NCBI RefSeq assembly: GCF_023898315.1
Contig: NC_064621.1
Coordinates: 12,212,501 to 12,276,500, forward strand
DNA: 64,000 bases
Source: Schistocerca nitens
Lineage: Eukaryota > Arthropoda > Insecta > Orthoptera > Acrididae
Direction of reading: 5' to 3'
Of the stretch, positions 52,601-64,000 are shown piece after piece (the stretch's first letter is position 1; each line of letters opens with the position of its first letter). The position numbers were made by a program, and so were the translations under genes. The notes beneath the pieces were generated by a model. The model searched no databases. It was not told where the DNA came from and was given only the letters and a program-made list of their open reading frames with translations.

Positions 52601-53639
52601 TCCTTTAGTCGGCATTGTGTCTCTTATATTTAATTCCGATGCAATTTCTGTGTATCATCGTCAATGGGAAGGCCCAAGGGATACAGTAAACCTGCAGAGA
52701 TGCATCGGAATGTAAAACTGGTGAGACAGGAAACGCTCAAAACATAGACAGTAGGAAGACTCGGTCTTCCTGTACTTCAGTCGGCATTGAGTATCTTATA
52801 TTTAATTCCGATGCAATTTCTGTGTTTCATCGTCAATGGGAAGGTCCAAATGATACAGTAAACATGCAGAGGTGCATCGGAATGTAAAACTGGTGACACA
52901 GGAAACGCTCAAAACATAGACAGTAGGAAGACTCAGGCTTCCTCTAATTAAGTCGGCATTGTGTCTCTTATATTTAATTCCGATGCAATTTCTGTGTTTC
53001 GTCGTCAATGGGAAGGTCCAATGGATACAGTAAACCTGCAGGGGTGCATCGGAATGTAAAACTGGTGACACAGGAAACGCTCAAATCATAGACCGTAAGA
53101 AACTCAGTTTTCTTGTTCTTAAGTCGGCGTTGTGTCTCTTCTATTTAATTCCGATTCAATTTCTGTGTTTCATCGTCAATAGGAAGGTCCCAGTGGTACA
53201 GTAAACCTGCAGAGGTGCATCGGAATGTAAAACTGGTGACAGAGGAAACGCTAAAAACATAGACAATAAGAAGACTCAGTCTTCCTGTACTTCAGCTGGC
53301 ATTGTGTGTCTTATATTTAATTCCGATACAATTTCTGTGTATCATCGTCAATGGGAAGGCCCAAGGGATACAGTAAACCTGCAGAGGTGCATCAGAAAGT
53401 AAAACTGGTGACACAGGAAACGCTCAAAACATAAACCGTAAGAAGACTCAGTTTTCTTGTACTTATGTCGGCATTGAGTCTCTTATATTTAATTCCGATG
53501 CAATTTCTGTGTTTCATCGTCAATGGGAAGGTCCAAGTGGTACAGTAAACCTGCAGAGGTGCATCGGAATGTAAAACTGGTGACACAGGAAACGCTCAAA
53601 GCATAGACAGTAAGAAGACTCAGTCTTCCTGTACTTCAG
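49693..53639 (+). repeat. Higher-order unit turn 2 (about 4.12 kb period)
   Basis: It matches 53817-57762 at an offset of 4124, then 4123 bp (24 monomers). The one-base step comes from a single A missing at about 53934. One monomer-scale exception interrupts the match at about 56035-56160. Together with 45.1-48.1 kb this gives about three turns of one higher-order repeat, the clearest periodic organisation in the window. Confidence 0.82.
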
Positions 53640-53816
53640 TCGGCATTGTGTATCTTATATTTAATTCCGATGCAATTTCTGTGTATCATCGTGAATGGGA
53701 AGGTCCAAATGATACAGTAAACATGCAGAGGTGCATCGGAATGTAAAACTGGTGACACAGGAAACGCTCAAAACATAGACAGTAGGAAGACTCAGGCTTC
53801 CTCTACTTAAGTCGGC

Positions 53817-56800
53817 ATTGTGTCTCTTATATTTAATTCCGATGCAATTTCAGAGTTTCATCGTCACTGTGAAGGTCCAAGGGACACAGTAAACCCGCAG
53901 AAGTGCATCAGAATGTAAAACTGGTGACACAGGAACGCTCAAAACATAGACAGTAGGTAGACTCAGTCTTCCTGTCCTTAAGTCGGCATTGTGTCTCTTA
54001 TATTTAATTCCGATGCAATTTCTGTGTTTCATCGCCAATGGGACCGTCCAAGGGATACAGTAAACCTGCAGAGGTGCATCGGAATGTAAAACTGGTGACA
54101 CAGGAAACGCTCAAAACATAGACAGTAGGAAGATTCTGTTTTCCTGTACTTCAGTCGTCATTGTGACTCTTATATTTAATTCCGATGCAATTTCTGTGTT
54201 TCATCGTCAATGGGAAGGCCAAGGGATACAGTAAACCTGCAGAGGTGCATCGGAATGTAAAACTGGTGACACAGGAAACGCTCAAAACATAGACAGTAGG
54301 AAGACTCTGTCTTCCTGTATTTAAGTCGGCATTGTGTCTCTGATATTTAATTCCGTTGCAATTTCTGTGTTTCATCGTCAATGGGAAGGCCATGGGATAC
54401 AGTAAACCTGCAGAGGTGCATCGGAATGTAAAACTGGTGACACAGGAAACGCTCAAAACATAGACTGTAAGAAACTCAGTTTTCTTGTACTTAAGTCGGC
54501 GTTTTGTCTCTTATATTTAATTCCGATGCAATTTCTGTGTTTCATCGTCAATGGGAATGTCCACGTGATACAGTAAACCTGTAGAGGTGCATCGGAATGT
54601 AAAACTGGTGACACAGGAAACGCTCAAAACATAGAGAATAAGAAGACTCAGTCTTCCTGTACTTCAGCCGGCATTGTGTCTCTTATATTTAATTCCGATG
54701 CAATTTCTGTGTATCATCGCCAATGGGAAGGCCCAAGGGATACAGTAAACCTGCAGAGGTGCATCAGAATGTAAAACTGGTGACACAGGAAACGCTCAAA
54801 GCATAGACCGTAAGAAGGCTCAGTTTTCTTGGACTTATGTCGGCATTGTGTCTCTTATATTTAATTCCGATGCAATTTCTGTGTTTCATCGTCAATGGGA
54901 AGGTCCAATGGATACAGTAAACCTGCAGAGGTGCATCGGAATGTAAAACTGGTGACATAGGAAACGCTAAAAAACATAGAGAGTAGGAAGACTCAGTCTG
55001 CCTGCTCTTAAGTCGGCATTGTGTCTCTTATATGTAATTCCGATGCAATTTCAGAGTTTCATCGTCACTGTGAAGGTCCAAGGGACACAGTAAACCCGCA
55101 GAAGTGCATCAGAATGTAAAACTGGTGACACAGGGAACGCTCAAAACATAGACAGTAGGTAGACTCAGTCTTCCTGTCCTTTAGTCGGCATTGTGTCTCT
55201 TATATTTAATTCCGATGCAATTTCTGTGTATCATCGTCAATGGGAAGGCCCAAGGGATACAGTAAACCTGCAGAGATGCATCGGAATGTAAAACTGGTGA
55301 GACAGGAAACGCTCAAAACATAGACAGTAGGAAGACTCGGTCCTCCTGTACTTCAGTCGGCATTGAGTATCTTATATTTAATTCCGATGCAATTTCTGTG
55401 TTTCATCGTCAATGGGAAGGTCCAAATGATACAGTAAACATGCAGAGGTGCATCGGAATGTAAAACTGGTGACACAGGAAACGCTCAAAGCATAGACAGT
55501 AAGAAGACTCAGTCTTCCTGTACTTCAGCCGGCATTGTGTTCTTATATTTAATTCCAATGCAATTTCTGTGTATCATCGTCAATGGGAAGGCCCAAGGGA
55601 TACAGTAAACCTGCAGAGGTGCATCGGAATGTAAAACTGGTGAGAGAGGAAACGCTCAAAACATAGACAGTAGGAAGACTCGGTCTTCCTGTACTTCAGT
55701 CGGCATTGTGTATCTTATTTTTAATTCCGATGCAATTTCTGTGTTTCATCGTCAATGGGAAGGTCCAAATGATACAGTAAACATGCAGAGGTGCATCGGA
55801 ATGTAAAACTGGTGACACAGGAAACGCTCAAAACATAGGCAGTAGGAAGACTCAGTCTTCCTCTACTTAAGTCGGCATTGTGTCTCTTATATTTAATTCC
55901 GATGCAATTTCTGTGTTTCATCGTCAATGGGAAGGTCCAATGGATACAGTAAACCTGCAGGGGTGCTTCGGAATGTAAAACTGGTGACACAGGAAACGCT
56001 CAAAACATAGACCGTAAGAAACTCAGTTTTCTTGTACTTAAGTCGGCGTTGTGTCTCTTATATTTAATTCCGATGCAATTTCTGTGTTTCATCGTCAATG
56101 GGAATGTCCACGTGATACAGTAAATCTGTAGAGGTGCATCGGAATGTAAAACTGGTGACACAGGAAACGCTCAAAACATAGAGAATAAGAAGACTCAGTC
56201 TTCCTGTACTTCAGCCGGCATTGTGTCTCTTATATTTAATTCCGATTTAATTTCTGTGTATCATCGCCAATGGGAAGGCCCAAGGGGTACAGTAAACCTG
56301 CAGAGGTGCATCAGAATGTAAAACTGGTGACACAGGAAACGCTCGAAGCATAGACCGTAAGAAGGCTCAGTTTTCTTGGACTTATGTCGGCATTGTGTCT
56401 CTTATATTTAATTCCGATGCAATTTCTGTGTTTCATCGTCAATGGGAAGGTCCAATGGATACAGTAAACCTGCAGAGGTGCATCGGAATGTAAAACTGGT
56501 GACATAGGAAACGCTAAAACACATAGAGAGTAGGAAGACTCAGTCTGCCTGCTCTTAAGTCGGCATTGTGTCTCTTATATGTAATTCCGATGCAATTTCA
56601 GAGCTTCATCGTCACTGTGAAGGTCCAAGGGACACAGTAAACCCGCAGAAGTGCATCAGAATGTAAAACTGGTGACACAGGAAACGCTCAAAACATAGAC
56701 AGTAGGTAGACTCAGTCTTCCTGTCCTTTAGTCGGCATTGTGTCTCTTATATTTAATTCCGATGCAATTTCTGTGTATCATCGTCAATGGGAAGGCCCAA

Positions 56801-57762
56801 GGGATACAGTAAACCTGCAGAGATGCATCGGAATGTAAAACTGGTGAGACAGGAAACGCTCAAAACATAGACAGTAGGAAGACTCGGACTTCCTGTACTT
56901 CAGTCGGCATTGAGTATCTTATATTTAATTCCGATGCAATTTCTGTGTTTCATCGTCAATGGGAAGGTCCAAATGATACAGTAAACATGCAGAGGTGCAT
57001 CGGAATGTAAAACTGGTGACACAGGAAACGCTCAAAACATAGACAGTAGGAAGACTCAGGCTTCCTCTACTTAAGTCGGCATTGTGTCTCTTATATTTAA
57101 TTCCGATGCAATTTCTGTGTTTCATCGTCAATGGGAAGGTCCAATGGATACAGTAAACCTGCAGGGGTGCATCGGAATGTAAAACTGGTGACACAGGAAA
57201 CGCTCAAATCATAGACCGTAAGAAACTCAGTTTTCTTGTTCTTAAGTCGGCGTTGTGTCTCTTCTATTTAATTCCGATTCAATTTCGGTGTTTCATCGTC
57301 AATAGGAAGGTCCCAGTGGTACAGTAAACCTGCAGAGGTGCATCGGAATGTAAAACTGGTGACAGAGGAAACGCTAAAAACATAGACAATAAGAAGACTC
57401 AGTCTTCCTGTACTTCAGCTGGCATTGTGTGTCTTATATTTAATTCCGATACAATTTCTGTGTATCATCGTCAATGGGAAGGCCCAAGGGATACAGTAAA
57501 CCTGCAGAGGTGCATCAGAATGTAAAACTGGTGACACAGGAAACGCTCAAAACATAGACCGTAAGAAGACTCAGTTTTCTTGTACTTATGTCGGCATTGT
57601 GTCTCTTATATTTAATTCCGATGCAATTTCTGTGTTTCATCGTCAATGGGAAGGTCCAAGTGGTACAGTAAACCTGCAGAGGTGCATCGGAATGTAAAAC
57701 TGGTGACACAGGAAACGCTCAAAGCATAGACAGTAAGAAGACTCAGTCTTCCTGTACTTCAG
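53817..57762 (+). repeat. Higher-order unit turn 3
   Basis: This is the third turn of the 23-24-monomer unit. It is colinear with 49693-53639 except for a local replacement at about 56035-56160, where CTTGTTCTTAAGACGG and CGTTATTAGG are replaced by the GTCCACGTGATACAG monomer type. The next stretch, about 57760-58140, follows 53640-53840 at a longer offset of about 4295 bp (25 monomers), so the right flank carries one extra monomer. Confidence 0.8.
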
Positions 57763-58665
57763 CCGGCATTGTGTCTCTTATATTTAATTCCGATGCAATT
57801 TCTGTGTATCATCGTCAATGGGAAGGCCCAAGGGATACAGTAAACCTGCAGAGGGGTATCGGAATGTAAAACTGGTGAAACAGGAAACGCTCAAAACATA
57901 GACAGTAGGAAGACTCGGTCTTCCTGTACTTCAGTCGGCATTGTGTATCTTATATTTAATTCCGATGCAATTTCTGTGTATCATCGTCAATGGGAAGGTC
58001 CAAATGATACAGTAAACATGCAGAGGTGCATCGGAATGTAAAACTGGTGACACAGGAAACGCTCAAAACATAGACAGTAGGAAGACTCAGGCTTCCTCTA
58101 CTTAAGTCGGCATTGTGTCTCTTATATTTAATTCCGATGCAATTTCAGAGTTTCATCGTCACTGTGAAGGTCCAAGGGACACAGTAAACCCGCAGAAGTG
58201 CATCAGAATGTAAAACTGGTGACACAGGAAACGCTCAAAACATAGACAGTAGGTAGACTCAGTCTTCCTGTCCTTAAGTCGGCATTGTGTCTCTTATATT
58301 TAATTCCGATGCAATTTCTGTGTATCATCGTCAGTGGGAAGGCCCAAGGGATACAGTAAACCTGCAGAGGTGCATCGAAATGTAAAACTGGTGAGACAGG
58401 AAACGCTCAAAACGTAGACAGTAGGAAGACTCGGTCTTCCTGTACTTCAGTTGGCATTGAGTATCTTACATTTAATTCCAATGCAATTTCTGTGTATCAT
58501 CGTCAATGGAACGCCCAAGGGATACAGTAAACCTGCAGAGGTGCATCAGAATGTAAAACTGGTGACACAGGAAACGCTCAAAGCATAGACCGTAAGAAGA
58601 CCTAGTTTTCTTGTACTTATGTCGGCATTGTGTCTCTTATAATTAATTCCGATGCAATTTCTGTG

Positions 58666-58682
58666 TTTCGTCGGCAATGGGA
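58666..58682 (+). promoter_or_regulatory. Best CENP-B-box-like 17-mer in the array
   Basis: TTTCGTCGGCAATGGGA agrees with the mammalian CENP-B box consensus YTTCGTTGGAARCGGGA at 14 of 17 positions. It keeps the TTCG core but has TGGG instead of CGGG and C instead of A at position 10. The array consensus at this place, TTTCATCGTCAATGGGA, agrees at 12 of 17; its mismatches include both CpG positions of the box (CG to CA, CG to TG). Another copy with TTCG is at 52997-53013. Binding is not shown, and the host may not have a CENP-B homologue. Confidence 0.3.
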
Positions 58683-58974
58683 AGGTCCAAGTGGTACAGT
58701 AAACCTGCAGAGGTGCATCGGAATGTAAAACTGGTGACACAGGAAACGCTCAGAACATAGACAGTAGGAAGACTCAGTCTTCCTACACTTAAGTCGGCAC
58801 TGTGTCTCTTATATTTAATTCCGATGCAATTTCTGTGATTCATCGTCAATGGGATGGCCGAGGGATACAGTTAACCTGCAGAGGTGCATCGGAATGTAAA
58901 ACTGGTGACACGGGAAACGCTCAAACCATAGACAGTAGGAAGACTCAGTCTTCCTGTACTTCAGTCGTCATCGT

Positions 58975-60985
58975 GTCTCTTATATTTAATTCCGATGCAA
59001 ATTCTGTGTTTCTTCGTCAATGGGAAGGTCCAAGGGATACAGTAAACCTGCAGAGGTGCATCGGAATATAAAACCGGTGACACAGGAAACGCTCAAAACA
59101 TAGACCGTAAGAAACTCAGTTTTCTGGTACTTCAGTCGTCATTGTGTCTCTTATATTTAATTCCGATGCAATTTCTGTGTTTCATCGTCAATGGGAAGGT
59201 CCAAGTGGTACAGTAAACCTGCAGAGGTGCATCGGAATGTAAAACTGGTGACACAGGAAACGCTCAAAGCATAGACAGTAAGAAGACTCAGTCTTCCTGT
59301 ACTTCAGCCGGCATTGTGTCTCTTATATTTAATTCCGATACAATTTCTGTGTATCATCGTCAATGGGAAGGCCCAAGGAATACAGTAAACCTGCAGAGGA
59401 GCATCGGAATGTAAAACTGGTGAAACAGGAAACGCTCAAAACATAGACAGTAGGAAGACTCGGTCTTCCTGTACTTCAGTCGGCATTGTGTATCTTATAT
59501 TTAATTCCGATGCAATTTCTGTGTATCATCGTCAATGGGAAGGTCCAAATGATACAGTAAACATGCAGAGGTGCATCGGAATGTAAAACTGGTGACACAG
59601 GAAACGCTCAAAACATAGACAGTAGGAAGACTCAGGCTTCCTCTACTTAAGTCGGCATTGTGTCTCTTATATTTAATTCCGATGCAATTTCTGTGATTCA
59701 TCGTCAATGGGAAGGTCCAATGGATACAGTAAACCTGCAGGGGTGCATCGGAATGTAAAACTGGTTACACAGGAAACGCTCAAAACATAGACCGTTAGAA
59801 ACTCAGTTTTCTTGTTCTTAAGTCGGCGTTGTGTCTCTGCTATTTAATTCCGAAGCAATTTCTGTGTTTCATCGTCAATGGGAAGGTCCAATGGATACAG
59901 TAAACCTGCAGAGGTGCATCGGAATGTAAAACTGGTGACACAGGAAACGCTCAAAGCATAGACAGTAGGAAGACTCAGTCTTCCTCTACTTAAGTCGGCA
60001 TTGTGTCTCTTATATTTAATTCCGATGCAATTTCTGTGTTTCATCGTCAATGGGAAGGTCCAATGGATACAGTAAACATGCAGAGGTGCATCGGAATGTA
60101 AAACTGGTGACATAGGAAACGCTAAGAAACATAGAGAGTAGGAAGACTCAGTCTTCCTGCTCTTAAGTCGACATTGTGTCACTTATATTTAATTCCGATG
60201 CAATTTCAGAGTTTCATCGTCACTGAGAAGGTCCAAGGGACACAGTAAACCCGCAGAAGTGCATCAGAATGTAAAACTGGTAACACAGGAAACGCTCAAA
60301 ACATAGACAGTAGGTAGACTCAGGCTTCCTGTCCTTAAGTCGGCATTGTGTCTCTTATATTTAATTCCGATGCAATTTCTGTGTATCATCGTCAGTGGGA
60401 AGGCCCAAGGGATACAGTAAACCTGCAGAGGTGCATCGAAATGTAAAACTGGTGAGACAGGAAACGCTCAAAACATAGACAGTAGGAAGACTCGGTCTTC
60501 CTGTACTTCAGTCGGCATTGAGTATCTTACATTTAATTCCGATGCAATTTCTGTGTTTCATCGTCAATGGGAAGGTCCAATGGATACAGTAAACCTGCAG
60601 AGGAGCATCGGAATGTAAAACTGGTGACACAGGAAACGCTCAAAACATAGACAATAAGAAGACTCAGTCTTCCTGTACTTCAGCCGGCATTGTGTCTCTT
60701 ATATTTAATTCCGATGCAATTTCTGTGTATCATCGTCAATGGAACGCCCAAGGGATACAGTAAACCTGCAGAGGTGCATCAGAATGTAAAACTGGTGACA
60801 CAGGAAACGCTCAAAGCATAGACCGTAAGAAGACTCAGTTTTCTTGTACTTATGTCGGCATTGTGTCTCTTATAATTAATTCCGATGCAATTTCTGTGTT
60901 TCATCGGCAATGGGAAGGTCCAAGTGGTACAGTAAACCTGCAGAGGTGCATCGGAATGTAAAACTGGTGACACAGGAAACGCTCA
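58975..60985 (+). repeat. 2.0-kb block, copied at 61723-63733
   Basis: Offset is 2748 bp (16 monomers). Private marks shared by both copies include GTTAGAAACTCAG, CGTCAGTGGGAAGG, GCTAAGAAACATAG and AATGGAACG. Parts of this block also match 58.1-58.96 kb at 2061 and then 2233 bp (12 then 13 monomers), a one-monomer indel. Divergence is intermediate between the 30-38 kb and 1-18 kb regions. Confidence 0.78.
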
Positions 60986-63877
60986 GAACATAGACAGTAG
61001 GAAGACTCAGTCTTCCTACACTTAAGTCGGCACTGTGTCTCTTATATTTAATTCCGATGCAATTTCTGTGATTCATCGTCAATGGGAAGGCCGAGGGATA
61101 CAGTAAACCTGCAGAGGTGCATCGGAATGTAAAACTGGTGACACGGGAAACGCTCAAACCATAGACAGTAGGAAGACTCAGTCTTCCTGTACTTCAGTCG
61201 TCATCGTATCTCTTATATTTAATTCCGATGCAATTTCAGAGTTTCATCGTCACTGTGAATGTCCAAGGGATACAGTAAATCTGCAGAGGTGCATCGGAAT
61301 GTAAAACTGGTGACACAGTAAACGCTCAAAACATAGACAGTAGGAAGATTCTGTTTTCCTGTACTTCAGTCGTCATTGTGTCTCTTATAATTAATTCCGA
61401 TGCAATTTCTGTGTTTCATCGTCAATGGGAAGGCCAAGGGATACAGTAAACCCGCAGAGGTGCATCGGAACGTAAAAGTGGTGACACAGGAAACGCTTAA
61501 AACATAGACAGTAGGAAGACTCAGTCTTCCGCTACTTAAGTCGGCATTGTGTCTCTTATATTGAAATTCGATGCAATTTCTGTGTTTCATCGTATATGGG
61601 AAGGTCCAAGGGATACAGGAAACCTGCAGAGGTGCATTGGAATGTAAAACTGGTGACACAAGAAGCGCTCATAACATAGACCGTAAGAGGACTCAGTTAT
61701 CTTGTACTTCAGTCGGCGTTGTGTCTCTTATATTTAATTCCGATGCAAATTCTGTGTTTCTTCGTCAATGGGAAGGTCCAAGGGATACAGTAAACCTGCA
61801 GAGGTGCATCGGAATGTAAAACTGGTGACACAGGAAACGCTCAAAACATAGACCGTAAGAAACTCAGTTTTCTTGTACTTAAGTCGGCGTTGTGTCTCTT
61901 ATATTTAATTCCGATGCAATTTCTGTGTTTCATCGTCAATGGGAAGGTCCAAGTGGTACAGTAAACCTGCAGAGGTGCATCGGAATGTAAAACTGGTGAC
62001 ACAGGAAACGCTCAAAGCATAGACAGTAAGAAGACTCAGTCTTCCTGTACTTCAGCCGGCATTGTGTCTCTTATATTTAATTCCGATGCAATATCTGTGT
62101 ATCATCGTCAATGGGAAGGCCCAAGGGATACAGTAAACCTGCAGAGGTGCATCGGAATGTAAAACTGGTGAAACAGGAAACGCTCAAAACATAGACAGTA
62201 GGAAGACTCGGTCTTCCTGCACTTCAGTCGGCATTGTGTATCTTATATTTAATTCCGATGTAATTTCTGTGTTTCATCGTCAATGGGAAGGTCCAAATGA
62301 TACAGTAAACATGCAGAGGTGCATCGGAATGTAAAACTGGTGACACAGGAAACGCTCAAAAGATAGACAGTAGGAAGACTCAGGCTTCCTCTACTTAAGT
62401 CGGCATTGTGTCTCTTATATTTAATTCCGATGCAATTTCTGTGTTTCATCGTCAATGGGAAGGTCCAATGGATACAGTAAACCTGCAGGGGTGCATCGGA
62501 ATGTAAAACTGGTTACACAGGAAACGCTCAAAACATAGACCGTTAGAAACTCAGTTTTCTTGTTCTTAAGTCGGCGTTGTGTCTCTTCTATTTAATTCTG
62601 ATGCAATTTCTGTGTTTCATCGTCAATGGGAACGTCCAATGGATACAGTAAACCTGCAGAGTTGCATCGGAATGTAAAACTGGTGACACAGGAAACGCTC
62701 AAAGCATAGACAGTAAGAAGACTCAGTCTTCCTCTACATAAGTCGGCATTGTGTCTGTTATATTTAATTCCGATGCAATTTCTGTGTTTCATCGTCAATG
62801 GGAAGGTCCAATGGATACAGTAAACATGCAGAGGTGCATCGGAATGTAAAACTGGTGACATAGGAAACGCTAAGAAACATAGAGAGTAGGAAGACTCAGT
62901 CTTCCTGCTCTTAAGTCGGCATTGTGCCTCTTATATTTAATTCCGATGCAATTTCAGAGTTTCATCGTCACTGTGAAGGTCCAAGGGACACAGTAAACCC
63001 GCAGAAGTGCATCAGAATGTAAAACTGGTGCCACAGGAAACGCCCAAAACATAGACAGTAGGTAGACTCAGTCTTCCTGTCCTTAAGTCGGCATTGTGTC
63101 TCTTATATTTAATTCCGATGCAATTTCTGTGTATCATCGTCAGTGGGAAGGCCCAAGGGATACAGTAAACCTGCAGAGGTGCATCGGAATGTAAAACTGG
63201 TGAGACAGGAAACGCGCAAAACATAGACAGTAGGAAGACTCGGTCTTCCTGTACTTCAGTAGGCATTGAGTATCTTACATTTAATTCCGATGCAATTTCT
63301 GTGTTTCATCGTCAATGGGAAGGTCCAATGGATACAGTAAACCTGCAGAGGTGCATCGGAATGTAAAACTGTTGACACAGGAAACGCTCAAAACATAGAC
63401 AATAAGAAGACTCAGTCTTCCTGTACTTCAGCCGGCATTGTGTCTCTTATATTTAATTCCGATGCAATTTCTGTGTATCATCGTAAATGGAACGCGCAAG
63501 GGATACAGTAAACCTGCAGAGGTGCATCAGAATGTAAAACTGGTGACACAGGAAACGCTCAAAGCATAGACCGTAAGAAGACACAGTTTTCTTGTAGTTA
63601 TGTCGGCATTGTGTCTCTTATATTTAATTCCGATGCAATTTCTGTGTTTCATCGTCAATGGGAAGGTCCAAGTGGTACAGTAAACCTGCAGAGGTGCATC
63701 GGAATTTAAAACTGGTAACACAGGAAACGCTCAAAGCATAGACAGTAAGAAGACTCAGTCTTCCTGTACTTCAGCCGGCATTGTGTCTCTTATATTTAAT
63801 TCCGATGCAATTTCTGTGTATCATCGTCAATGGGAAGGCCCAAGGGATACAGTAAACCTGCAGAGGTGCATCGGAAT

Positions 63878-64000
63878 GTAAAACTGGTGAGACAGGAAAC
63901 GCTCAAAACATAGACAGTAGGAAGACTCGGTCTTCCTGTACTTCAGTCGGCATTGTGTACCTTATATTTAATTCCGATGCAATTTCTGTGTTTCATCGTC
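63878..64000 (+). repeat. Partial monomer at right edge
   Basis: The last 123 bases are the first two thirds of a g-class monomer (GACTCGGTCTTCC), ending at TTTCATCGTC. The array therefore continues beyond the window. Position 1 happens to coincide with my chosen monomer start, so the left edge also gives no array boundary. Confidence 0.95.

Larger units (their letters stand above)
1..64000 (+). repeat. Satellite DNA array, ~171.7-bp monomer, head-to-tail, about 372 copies
   Basis: Every part of the window is a variant of one unit that starts GTAAAACTGGTGACACAGG and ends TGCATCGGAAT. Successive starts fall at 1, 172, 344 and 516 near the left edge, and the last is at 63878. All copies read in the same direction and no unique DNA separates them. 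Length classes are about 170 bp (class d, short in the dyad region), 171 bp (GGCCAAGG), 172 bp (GGTCCAAGG or GGCCCAAGG) and 173 bp (class f, extra A). Such arrays are typical of eukaryotic centromeric or pericentromeric heterochromatin, and a 172-bp period fits one nucleosome plus linker. I do not recognise the family or host. Strand is arbitrary and set by the phase chosen here. Both array ends lie outside the window. Confidence 0.98.

Noticed and set aside
1..64000. Many open reading frames of 60-154 codons on both strands
   Set aside because: All are the same satellite read in different frames. They start and stop wherever a monomer happens to have an ATG, a stop or a 1-bp length change, and show no domain, coding bias or consistent start. 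None is annotated as a gene.
1..64000. CRISPR array
   Set aside because: Repeats are regularly spaced and contain a dyad, but there are no unique spacers: the whole 172-bp unit is repeated. No cas genes, and the context is eukaryotic.
1..64000. Primate alpha satellite
   Set aside because: The unit length agrees (about 171 bp) but the sequence lacks the alpha-satellite consensus features I know, and the box region is only CENP-B-like.
1..64000. rDNA, tRNA clusters, telomeric or simple-sequence repeats, transposon insertions
   Set aside because: No rRNA or tRNA motifs, no TTAGGG-type tracts, no long microsatellites, no terminal inverted repeats, target-site duplications or poly-A tails breaking the array.

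Overview
The whole 64 kb window is one uninterrupted, head-to-tail tandem array of a satellite DNA with a monomer of about 171-172 bp. The first base falls on a monomer boundary as I phase it (GTAAAACTGG...). The last full boundary is at 63877, followed by a 123-bp partial monomer, so the window holds about 372 complete monomers (63877/372 = 171.7 bp, hand-counted). Both ends lie inside the array. I see no unique sequence, transposon, inversion, rRNA, tRNA, telomere repeat or plausible protein gene. This points to eukaryotic constitutive heterochromatin, most likely centromeric, pericentromeric or another large satellite block. I do not recognise the family or species. It has the unit size of primate alpha satellite but not its sequence.

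Monomer anatomy (numbering from GTAAAACTGG, 172-bp consensus, about 42% GC): a near-perfect 19-bp dyad at 42-60; a CTTAAG palindrome at 64-69; 11-bp inverted-repeat arms at 94-104 and 162-172; a stretch at 114-130 resembling a CENP-B box that has lost its CpGs; and CTGCAG at 153-158. Monomers fall into recurrent classes, named here for convenience: k, c, g, h, d, e, f1, f2, m and others. They follow a neighbour grammar: k before c, g before h (often then d), f1 before e, f2 usually before m.

Layout. 1-18 kb: diverged monomers with weaker multi-monomer repeats (offsets near 4290 bp and 1028 bp). 18-30 kb: shuffled 1-2 kb blocks re-used at offsets of 2059, 3605, 3949, 4293 and about 8.2-8.4 kb. 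30-38.5 kb: a virtually identical 2233-bp (13-mer) tandem duplication plus a third copy 5325 bp from the first. 38.4-44.5 kb: a 2.8-kb block twice at 3263 bp spacing, with a nested 5-mer duplication. 45-58 kb: about three turns of a 3.9-4.1 kb higher-order unit (23-24 monomers). 59-63.7 kb: a 2-kb block repeated at 2748 bp (16 monomers). Offsets are whole numbers of monomers, as expected from unequal crossover or gene conversion in register.

No genes work together here. Any function would be structural: nucleosome phasing, kinetochore or heterochromatin seeding, or non-coding satellite RNA. Open frames up to about 154 codons, mostly on the minus strand, arise because 171 is divisible by 3, and I reject them as genes.
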